Source: Cryoendolithus antarcticus
Lineage: Eukaryota > Ascomycota > Dothideomycetes > Cladosporiales > Cladosporiaceae
Direction: 5' to 3'
Length of the DNA stretch: 64,000 nt
Assembly (NCBI GenBank): GCA_002077065.1
Contig: NAJO01000087.1
Span: forward strand, 1-64,000
Shown: positions 23,521 through 33,009 of the stretch, piece after piece
Numbering within the stretch: position 1 is the stretch's first letter
Layout: every line of letters begins with the position of its first letter
Notes under the pieces: model-generated
What the model saw: only the letters and a program-made list of their open reading frames with translations
What the model was told of the DNA's origin: nothing
Databases searched by the model: none
Position numbers and translations under genes: made by a program

Positions 23521-23885
23521 GTCTATGTTGCTATCAGCTGTTTAATGTTCGTAGAGACGATATCTGACAGCGCTCACAACCCCGAAATGCTCTAACAACG
23601 GAGCCCTTACTGTCACCTTAACACTATGTAAGTTCAGGCGCCTTTCGCTTAGCTATGCTTCGTGGCTATGCTTCGTGGCTGTGCTTCGTGGCTGTGCTTC
23701 CTGCCTGTGTTGAGCCTGAAAATCTGCTTCGTTATCAAGTTCACGATTAAGAACAGCTTGACATTCTCCGCAGATAGGGATTAGACTTCATTGCCTTAGT
23801 GCGTACACAGCCTCTTACTTACTGCTTGTCAGAGTGAGTAGAACACCGGCATTCTACCTAGCGATAACCTGATCGATAAAGCAAG

Positions 23886-24734
23886 ATGGAGACTCCGCTA
23901 GCACGCTACGTCCACCTTTATACAACTCCACTACAGTCGTCTGACTACTCTAATAAAGCACAAGGCTCTGGCGCACGGATGAGAAAATTCGTCCAGGGTG
24001 TTCAAACAATAGAACACTGGGGTCTCCTCATTGATACGACTGCTTTTGAGCTCGAGCGGGTAGGATTTCACTGGAAATGGAGACGATCGCAATGGCTCGA
24101 AAAGAGGGAGGAAACCGTTTCAAAGAAATACTACGTCGGGTTCACTGCATTTGGAGATGATCGGATCTGGGAAATATGTAAGCTAAGCCCTACTTCCCTC
24201 TAATGCCTAACCGTGTTTAAAGCGCTAAGTCTCTCAGGCAACCGATTGCACGACAAGGCTCGAGAGCAAGATCGCGAGTATTACGAGATCCTCCGCTGGA
24301 ACTGCCAAGAAGCCGCCATAGCACTGATGCATAGTATCTGTGACAGCCTAGCAGTCTTCGGTATTCCAGACTCGCATGAAGCCAGCGCTAGCGGAGTCAC
24401 ACATCCTACGTCAGTATCTTCGACCGTACAGGTCCTCCCAGAAACGATCCGTTCGCAACTATCTGGAGCTTACAACAGACATCACGAAGCCATTTGGGCG
24501 ACTTTCTACATCTCAGCTGAAACCTTGCTACATGGCGGCTTAGGTTGTTGGATGTGGAAACGGTTTTTGTTCTCGTCATGGTGTGTTGATGACGATCAAC
24601 GATATCTGTCGCGATTGCCGAGTCACGTTGCAAGACTTTGGGATGCATTCAATACTCAAACTGCTTATGAGAAGTTCAAGTTCTCGATAGCCCTGATTGG
24701 CATGGTCGTTGGTATCGTATCTCGCGGGTATTAA
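23886..24734 (+). CDS. putative papain-like-fold (LRAT/PPPDE-type) membrane-anchored protein
   Basis: Exons 23886-24177 and 24223-24734 join across a 45-nt intron (gtaagc...taaag), giving 267 residues. The N-terminal part has EHWGLLID (H44) followed by a strand pattern ending in FELERV; the second exon has WNCQEAA (C125). The order His then Cys in short hydrophobic contexts is that of circularly permuted papain-like proteins such as LRAT, NlpC/P60 relatives and PPPDE peptidases. The C-terminus KFSIALIGMVVGIVSRGY looks like a membrane anchor. If the reading is right, it could be a thiol hydrolase or acyltransferase on a membrane. I base this on motif order only; no specific family name is secure. 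No in-frame stop is present and splice phase agrees. Confidence 0.6.
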
Positions 24735-25087
24735 CCTACAGTCGCCTCTCGCTGTAGCGGTACGGTCCGGGGAGGGATCCTACATCGTTATAGCGTTTGT
24801 ATCGCTATATCGAATGGTTACGTGTAGGTCTTTGAAGGTTACTTGTCGGCTCTCGGATATCCATACTCAGTTCATTCCGCCCTGGAACGCCTCGCATTCC
24901 AAGATTACACTCTGTCGCCGCAAAGTCGCTGCAATGGAACGCGTCGCGTTCCGAGATCATATACTGTATACGAATGTTGCGACCAGGCGGATCAATGTGC
25001 TTAGGGCGTCTCTCCGCGCGGGGCGATAACTGTACATTGGCGAACTTATCACGTGCATGGTAGACGTTTCTAGAACACTGAGCATGC
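24735..25087. other. no supported gene
   Basis: Short downstream spacer before the plus-orientation repeat copy. Nothing recognisable is seen. Confidence 0.4.
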
Positions 25088-25592
25088 GCCACGATCAGTC
25101 CCAGCGCTAGCAATACTTGGGTGATTTACTGTGGATTAGCTAAAATACTGCGACATACGTCACTAGCTAGACTCGCTTATACACGCTAAAGCACGTTTAG
25201 ATCACGCTATATCAGAACACTCATTCCTTCGCTAACCGGAACTCTCGGGTACATATATCTTATGTCGAGTCGCCTTGAAGTTGCGGCGCAAAAGTCTTTG
25301 CTGTTCTGACCTCTCGTCTAGTACCTTTAGAGATAGCAACACTCCTCGAATCGTGATCTAGTAGGGGTGAAGTTGAAAGGCCATAATCGGCGGTAAGAAC
25401 AGAATAATCAACTACTTAATCAATGGACGGCAACTTTTGTTGCTACTCGGCCACACTGTAGAGAAACAGCTAAAGAGTAATGTGTCTGGAGGCATTCTCG
25501 ATAGACTGAGGAGAGAAGGTTTCCGAGGGCTAAATCGTAAATTTAGCTCGTTACGGAGGGTGGCTCGCTACGTAGGGATGGACGTTATACTA
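25088..25592 (+). repeat. dispersed repeat copy, plus orientation
   Basis: Runs from gcatgcgccacgatc to gtagggatggacgttat and is the closest partner of the minus copy at 20758-21262. The two face inward with their gcatgcg ends and bracket 21263-25087. Confidence 0.8.
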
Positions 25593-26374
25593 GTTTACCG
25601 TCGCTGGCTAGGCAAGAGATGGTTACACTGTGAGAGCCCGATATCGGATCAACATACATGTGCAGTATCTTCTACGCTAGAACATTCGGCTCTCTTTGAA
25701 GCGTTGATGAGGCTGGAGTATAAGTAGTATTGTACAGGCGCACGTGGACCCTCTCCTAGATGAGATGAAAGACTTGGACAAGAGGTAGACCGCAGTTAAG
25801 CAGCCTCCTATGCTCCCGGACCTGGTCGCAGACAAATCCAGGGCTGAGGAAAGACACGGAGCTAGGACTATGAGTGACTCCGTAACATTATTCGAATCTA
25901 CAGTCGGGGCCAGGATTACGGAAGGTTGCCTGTTCGTGAACTGCATGAGATGCACCTTCGCTATTGTGATCAAGTTCCATAGCAAGCTTCTGCCTATGAT
26001 GCCGAACACGGATAGAAAACAGTACTTGAACGCAGTCGCGCTTACGATCTGCAAGACGTGCAAGGTCAAGGCCGTGGCGTGGTTCGCGCGTACGGTGACC
26101 AAGATCAGGACATCCTCGTGAGCCACTTCAAAGATTTGAAAGTGTGGTCCACTTCATCCAGATGGATCTCAACCCTAACAGCGTCATATCGCTGCACTAG
26201 GTATTGGATCCTGTACTCGCAGCGCTGTAGTTGTATGCGACACACCCACCAACACCTGTAGGGTGTATAGACGAGTCGCAACGGAGGCTCAAACTGTCTT
26301 CTGATATATCGAAACTGAATTGGCCCAATGAATCTCGACTTGTGACTGTCGACTTCATTGTGAATGGGATTTCC
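25593..26374. other. no supported gene
   Basis: Two overlapping antisense frames (25677-26126 minus, 25810-26121 plus) are open but neither shows a motif or intron-joined extension. The minus frame is hydrophobic and could be a relic of a membrane protein. Confidence 0.35.
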
Positions 26375-28743
26375 TCAAGCTCTCGCCAGGATCTTCATTG
26401 CTGCAATCAAGCTCGTCATTTCCTTAGTGAGCTGTGATCTGGACCTTTTCAGTCCAGGTGCTTCGCCGGCAAGCTCCTCAAGCTCGGTCATGGACAACTG
26501 GCTCACGAAGATAGGCGAGAAGAGCGCGAGTGGGCTCTCCTCGCAGTGGAGAAGATAATGAAGCACCGCCTGCTTGCAGACACTGTCGACAAATGTCTTG
26601 CGACTGACCTTGTAATACGATTGCAGGATATCCATGATATCTTGCACAACGTAGTCCTCATTACTCATGGAACGAGTGGTATGCGTTGCGTGCTCCAATC
26701 GAACGACCCTCCCGTGACTACCGTTGTGGAACGCGTATTTCTCAATATTGATTGCGGCATGTCCCTGGCGGCTTTTATGAAGTTAGTCAGACTTGAGCTG
26801 ATTGTCAGCGTATGGACGAGCTCACCTCTTCTGGAGATTTTCGTTGAAGTAGTGATTAAGCGTTAGCGGCGTGTCGCTCTTTTCGACGTCGAGAAGGAAC
26901 TGGATGTTGGTGATTGCCCTCTGGTAACGCTTGATCAGCTCATCTGAGAGCTTGTCCATCAGCGAATTGCAGACATTTGGGTCGTTGCAGATAGAAGCCA
27001 GAGCGGTATCAATATAGTTGTGGACAATGATAATGACATCGCTGACAAAGCCCATCCCGACGTCTGTCCATTTTGCAGATTGCCTCTTCATGCACGTGGC
27101 CAGGAGGGAGGCATTGAAGGTGCCTAGTTCGAAACCTCGATTGTTCTGGAAAATTTGTAAGATCCAGTCCCTGATGTCTCCACACTGTGGATATTGCAGG
27201 CTTCCCTGCGAGTGCAGAATGTTGACGAGCTCATCTAGGTCGTCTTCTTTCCGAACTTCGAAGAGCTTTGGGGGTTGCTCTATGTCACTGTCACCAGCTA
27301 CGTCGTTGTCTTGTGCCGTGAACGCGTAGGTATGGCCGTACTTTGCCATCTCTTCTGAAAAGGTCTTCATTCGGGACATGATTGCGGGAGCGATTCGCAG
27401 TCTATGATCCGTTTCGAACAGATCATCGGCGCCATGAGTTGCATTCAGTGCCAGAACGACAAGCCGCTGGAACCGGGTGGAGATCCTGGTCAGATACGCC
27501 ATCTGCTCTGCTGGGCTGTTTCGTTCCGGTCCTAGCTCGGCAAGTCGCTCCCGGCAGGCGTTCAGTCGACTTTTGATCTCAACTTTTACCTTGCGAACAC
27601 GTTAGCGCTAGGCTGTCACCGTAAGTGGGGCGATCACTTGCTCTTGGGAACTCCGTCTTCACTAGTGAAGAATGCACTTCCTTGAGGCGAAGCCTTAGCG
27701 AGTCGACGCCGACTTTGTCTTTGTCAACACTGCTCCATGGAACACAAGAGCGGAAGAAATCAGCCTCCAGGACACCACGGTCCATATTATCTTGGAGTTC
27801 TTTCTGGCCGGGATTGCGGGTGATATGCCAGCCCAGTTTCATTCGGCGAGCACGTCCCTCCAATAGAGCGACCACACCTGACTCCGCACCCGTGTCGACC
27901 AGGTCGGCTTTGGTAAGCACACCGAGTGTGCGGTCACCGTGAACGTCGAACTCCGCGGCAAGCTCCAATATCTCCTGCGTCGCCACATCAACGTTGGCAG
28001 GGACCACAGCGAGCATGATAGATCGCGGATTTTTCATGTAGCCTGTTACCATGTTTCTGACAAGCCCAATGTCCGCCTTTGTCGTCAAACCTTCAGTAGT
28101 ACTCTTGAAAATCCCAGGGACGTCGATGACACTAAGGTGCTCCTGATCAGGACCGGAGATTTCGAGGCGAAGGACATCGTTCGAGAATGTAGGCTTTCGC
28201 TCCGCCTCATCGCCGTCTCCAGATAGGCCCATCTCCAGATGTGCCTCGCAAGATGTCAGCCCCTGTTCGTCAACTTTTGGAAGTAGAGCTTACCTCTTGC
28301 ATGATCTGTCTGAACGTATTGGGATCCAAATCCGGCACTGCCCTTCCCCATTCCTTCAAACGGCTGCTATGATCTGGCGAAGCATAGCGATCGGGAATGA
28401 TAGACACAAGGATCTGCTCCTGGACTGCTCTGCGGAAGACGAGATGGGTGGCGAAACGAGTGCACAGGCCGCTGTCTCGAGGGAATGGCTTCTTGATCAG
28501 GCCCTCGAGCACACTACTTTTTCCTGAGGACTGGTCACCGACCACGACAATTTGCGGAAGGTCAACCAAGTCTCCAACTCCACAAGCAAAAAGTTTGTCA
28601 ATCTTCTCAAGCATCATCGGCTCGGCGAAGCCGTATTGCTCTGGGTATTGGCCCGCCATGGCGACAAAGTAAGCGTCCGTATGAGTGGAAGATCTGAACT
28701 GGAGGCTGCGAGGGTAGGTATATCTCTTCTTGGGACCAGTCAT
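26375..28743 (-). CDS. dynamin/Mx-like GTPase (paralogue 2)
   Basis: Four exons: 28294-28743, 27663-28244, 26826-27589 and 26375-26771; introns of 49, 73 and 54 nt keep phase, giving about 730 residues. G1 GDQSSGKSS lies at about 69-77, G3 DVPG at 191-194 and G4 TKAD at 261-264. A middle region with VKVEIKSRLNACRERLAELGPER and LNHYFNEN follows, and a C-terminal effector domain with DIMDILQSYYKVSRKTFVDSVCKQAVLHYLL. No PH or proline-rich domain. It is more like the large fungal Mx-like group than vacuolar-sorting or mitochondrial dynamins, and is only moderately similar to paralogue 1, so the two are not a recent tandem copy. The first acceptor (gcgag) and the second donor (gtgaag) are weak. 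Start is the first ATG of the frame; M29 is an alternative. Confidence 0.85.
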
Positions 28744-29510
28744 TCGGGTCAACTACGCGAAGAGTGAGAAATGTACCTGTTCGCCCATTTCATTGTTAAG
28801 CGTGGAGCAAATAGAAGCGACCTGGAATTGGAAAGAGGCGTACACCAAGACACAGATTCTTCCTAGCATGAGAGACGACGGGCCTTCGTCGGCCCCTTTT
28901 GCGTCGTCACTGCCTGTGTCTCGTAGACATCCCCCCGAATATGGACGATTGTCTGAATTCCACAATCGGAGTTCAGCGAGTCTTCATCAGCATCCAGTGC
29001 GATCCATCGAAGACCGGGCCGCAGGCGGGACCGCAGTGGTGGAACTGCAGCATGTAGGGTCTACGCTAAAACGCCGTACAGCCATTTAGCTCCAAACTCT
29101 CACCTCACGTATAAGTACCATCATCCCTGAGCTCAAGATACACAGTGTGGCTAATGGAGTAGTGCTTGAAAGGGGTCATGCGATATATAAACAAATCGCC
29201 ATCCCTTACGATATTTCAACTTCGAAGAGGAGAGAAGACCAGGCACGACTTGAGCGCTGTCTCGTTGCGAGAAGTGCCCACGTTCGCCTGTACACGCGAA
29301 CTTACAAAGCCGTCCGCATTTGGTCCGTGCGTCATGCAGATGCAATGCATGAAGACCTGACCCAAAGCGTGGGAGGTATATGCATACTACAGCGTGTGTG
29401 TAGATCCACACTACTATCACAATACTCTTGATTAGGGCCCAAGTATGGCCCTACTTCCTTGACCGAAAGCTTCACACATACTGTACCCTAAAAACGTGGA
29501 TGTTTGTCGC
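28744..29510. other. promoter region and spacer, no supported gene
   Basis: Upstream of the second dynamin-like gene. Overlapping short frames show no motif. Confidence 0.4.
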
Positions 29511-29884
29511 TCAGTTCGAAAGATCGACGAGTACATCCCCAACGAGCCGCCTCAATATGTGCTGCTCAATCCACGGCCACCACACCTCCTTCGCCCAGCC
29601 CATCAAAATCTGCAATCCAGCAACGACCTTGTACGTTCCCAAAACACTTGCCGTTCCCAAATTCAATCCCTTGCTCATACAGAAGGCCATTTACCACATG
29701 ATCCTCGAAGCACCAAAATGTCCAATCACTCCCTTGTACAAAGAGAAGCGGCAGTGGTGGAATAGGTAAGTCCTGCCATTGAGGATGCACAGCCTGCTGT
29801 AGAAGTATACGCAGCTGACGGACCTGAGCCTCCGCCCAAGTGGAGACCTGCGCTCGGGCCTCCAAGCCGCCTTCACCCGGGAGT
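29511..29884 (-). pseudogene. PD-(D/E)XK-like nuclease family C-terminal fragment
   Basis: The minus strand reads EARAQVSTWAEAQ, then PLPLLFVQGSDWTFW, and after a one-base frame change near 29670, GTASVLGTYKVVAGLQ and a Trp-rich end before TGA at 29511-29513. These are, in order, the C-terminal blocks of a fungal PD-(D/E)XK nuclease-like domain (I recall it as Pfam PDDEXK_12). The N-terminal half, which carries the candidate active-site residues, is missing and is replaced upstream by a different gene fragment. With truncation plus frameshift it is a pseudogene. Family name is from memory and needs a profile search. Confidence 0.6.
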
Positions 29885-30478
29885 CCGACCTCCCGGCCCT
29901 GAGGCACATGAAGTACTCCTCTCAGTCACGTTTGCTCGTAAAATGTGCTCAATGCGATATCCAATTGTTCGGAGCTCATGATCCGTCGAGCTCAGAAATG
30001 TTGCCTTCGCCGTCATATCGTCTGCAATTACTTCCACGTCAGCCGGTCGATCGGAGTTCCAGGTGAGTAGCTCCAGGAGCAGCCACGCGAAGCTGCGCTC
30101 CGCCTCTGCGGTCACGCGATCAGCCTGATGTGCTCGGTTGATGGCATTCCAAAGACTTGGGGGTGATACAACTTCCTTCAATATACGCCTGAGATACTGT
30201 CCATTGCAGAGACGCTTGACTTTTGGAGCTGCGAGATAAAGCAAGAGCCGGTGGACGGGACCATTAATGGATGCATCAGACGTATCAAATCGGAGCCCTC
30301 GATGCAGCGCCTCCAATCCATTTGTGCTGCAACCAAGCTTCTCAGCGCAGTCTACGTGGTCTGACTGGGTACAGATGGCGTCAATGAATTGGTGACAGTC
30401 CCGAGTGCTCTGAACCGGTCGAAGGCCATTGATGAAGGCGTGCGAAAGACGAGCAACTTTGTCGCCGCGTGCCGCCAT
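29885..30478 (-). pseudogene. ZNFX1-like (NFX1-type helicase) N-terminal fragment
   Basis: From ATG at 30478 about 198 codons match the N-terminal module I know from fungal NFX1-type zinc-finger proteins related to ZNFX1: FINGL, a block with GLEALHRGLRFD and INGP, then FAWLLLELLTW and HELRTIGYRIEHIL, ending at SGPGGR. In full-length proteins the superfamily 1 RNA helicase and zinc fingers follow after GPGGR, but here the sequence passes into PD-(D/E)XK-like coding sequence and stops. ZNFX1-type helicases act in small-RNA inheritance in worms and in dsRNA sensing in mammals. This copy cannot make the helicase; a short product is possible. Assignment is from memory of the family. Confidence 0.55.
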
Positions 30479-30895
30479 CTGCGCATCGGTAAGAGCACTG
30501 CTTTTCGAGGTACCCTAAAGTAGTAGGCGTGGTCGACCTGGCTGATATGGTTAGACTGATCGATATGGTCAGCGTAGTCTCAGTGTTCTCAGAGGAACGA
30601 GAAGAAGTGAATGTTGAGGAAGAGCCTTCTAGGCGGTGGTTGCCAGACTAAATCGGCGCACGGGTGATAGAGTGTGTGTTGAGACAACGAAATACGCCTA
30701 GGCTCCATGCAAGGGGCGCCGGGATCAGCAATCAGAATTGTATTACCTTCAGGTTACCGAGCAGATTGCGAGGCCAAACGCAACGTGACGTGGCAATCGG
30801 AGCATTGCTTCAGCGAGCAGCACATAGGCATCTTTTTATCCTTCCGCGCTCTCACAGACTCCAGTTGTCTCTGAACAGCATAGAAGCACTGCACG
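30479..30895. other. divergent promoter spacer
   Basis: Lies between the divergent ZNFX1-like fragment and the Cys-tail gene. No gene motif is seen. Confidence 0.4.
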
Positions 30896-32276
30896 ATGTA
30901 CAGAAACAACCGCAGAGATTCCAGAAGTCATCTCGGTGGGCGGAGCTCGACACGCCTGAGAGGCGGTACAACACTGCAGGAAAGTGGTCCACCGTTTGGT
31001 GCAGTCATGGACACCTTGAGATACGAACAGGTTCAAGACACACTTTTGCGTGGTAAGGCGCCACGCATCACTGGATGCAAATACTTGGCCTCTTTCAACT
31101 GGCTGAGGAAAGACACTCCAACCATCGTCGTTCCAGGTAATTCTTCCACAGCGCGACCGAATTGCAAATAGTAACCTAACAAGTGAAGGCGTGCCTCCAA
31201 GGTGGACACCACACGACCACCCACCACAGCTGCTCGAAGATTCTGGCGACTTCTTTCGCGATATCAACGCTGCTCAATATCCGAAGCATCCAATCGAACC
31301 CGCCGTTCGTGCGGTTTTGGCGCAGACTCCAGCTCTCGAAGCAGACAGAGTGGACCTCTTCGCATGCGGCAGCACGATGGGCAATCTTCTGCGATATGCC
31401 CGAAGAGATGACAAGGAATTTCGATTCGTTGTGGAGGTCGTATGCTCGACGGTTTTCTTCATTCGCCGCGGAAATAGCCCAGACGAAAAGATCCTAGGAG
31501 TTCGCGGCTACGGCCACACAATGCCCAAGTCGTACACGAAGCTTGACAGATGTGTTCGGGAATCAGTATCCCATCAGCGGCTCATAAGGTATGAGTTTGG
31601 CGGCATTGAGTGCATCGTAAGCTGTGAAGGCGATGGATATCTCAAGCACAAAGCGAAAGAGTCATCACCAGCATTCCATCATCTTGCGGGAATAGAAGGC
31701 TTGCGAATGTTAGCCGGTGGAAAGGCCATCTCACAGGAGGCCATGTTCGACATCAAGACACGATCTTTCCGCAGAAAAGGCGAGGATATCCTTGGCGGGG
31801 AAATCGACAGACTCTGGTTGCGGCAGATTCCCAACTTCATCGTGGCGTACCACAGAAGCGGCACATTCGATGACATTGAGATCATGGACGTTGGGAAACA
31901 GATTATTCGATGGGAGACCAAACATGCGGATGACCTCAGGATATTCTCCGCGATCATAGAGGAGATTATCACATATGCCAGGAGCCAGGCAGGCACGGTG
32001 TTCGAAGTCGGCTCACTGCGACCCCAGATACTCGAGTTCCGTCGTCTGGGTGGACAGCTCAATCCTGTTTTGCCAGACGAGCTGAGACAGGTGTGGTCAC
32101 AATCAGGTCTTGCTACGGCTGAATATTCAGAAGAGGAATATTCGGATGAATATGTGGGCTCGGATTCTGAAGGGGGCGTTGGTCTTGACTCCATTGATGA
32201 TAGCGACAACGGTGCGGAGCCAGACTACACCGCATGTACGGAGCGCTGTGGGTATTGCGGGCGCTGCCCGTACTGA
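30896..32276 (+). CDS. conserved fungal protein with CGYCGRC tail (nuclease-like fold suspected)
   Basis: Exons 30896-31136 and 31189-32276 join across a 52-nt intron (gtaatt...gtgaag) to give 442 residues; the join restores GCKYLASFNWL...VPGVPPRW. Further blocks are VDLFACGSTMGNLLRY, FRFVVEVVCSTVFFIRR, GYGHTMPKSYT, CEGDGYLKHK, MFDIKTRS and IPNFIVAYHRSG. I know this family from fungal databases under the label geranylgeranyl pyrophosphate synthetase, but there is no paired DDxxD prenyl-synthase motif, so that label is doubtful. The spacing of E-x-D-G-Y and F-D-I-K-T-R recalls PD-(D/E)XK or decapping-nuclease folds (inference). An acidic region precedes C430-x3-C434-G-Y-C437-G-R-C440 at the very end, the same motif as in the exonuclease at 16650-17822. 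Confidence 0.8.
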
Positions 32277-33009
32277 TAGCTTGCTGGCTCTCTGTGCACG
32301 GCAGGGTGTCCTTAGAAGGGCAGATTTCCCCTTAATGGGCCATAACTCTTGTCGATACGTTCCGCAGTATCAACTACCATGTGCGTTTCATTCGCTTTTG
32401 CCCATCTCGTTGAGTGACGCTCATGAGAGCTGACCGAGCTCACTCATCTCTTGACACTGGCGCGGATTCTACGTGCAGCGCATTCCGTTGTGGCCCGAGC
32501 CGCAGGCGGTAGATGCATCCAGTGAGTACCTGTAGCACACACACATACAGTGACGACAGAGCGTATGGAAGGACAGTCCTGGCGGAAAGCTGTGGTGGAC
32601 TCGAGATGGGGCGAGGCAAAATGCAGTAACGCTTTCGACTCAAAATGTCAGTATTGCAGATACGAGAGGTATTCGAGAATGTAGTAAAGCAAAGGCGGTA
32701 ATGGTCCGGAAGCGAGTTGTGGGTATGTTCTTGGTTGTTTCATTTGTCGTACGCAGGCAGCGCGACATTGCAATAGAGCAGTGCGGTACAAATAGAAGGG
32801 TCTAGTCGATGCGTGACTTGACAAGCGTCGTGGCATCCTTCCCTCGCGGTTTGTCAATTGGCATAGCGATTGTACATGCACTTCTTGTGATCGCCTCGAC
32901 AGGGCGGTCATCATTCAATCAGATTGCTCATTCGGAAATGCAAGGTAGCCCGACCCACTTCGACCAGTCTCTGCTTCCGCCTTGGTTCATAACAATAGGT
33001 CCATCACAA
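32277..33009. other. 3' spacer between convergent genes
   Basis: Convergent ends of the Cys-tail gene and the Dicer-like gene. Short frames without motifs. Confidence 0.4.

Noticed and set aside
30896..32276. Prenyl (geranylgeranyl diphosphate) synthase
   Set aside because: No paired aspartate-rich DDxxD motifs in the right places; the label seems to be an inherited database name.
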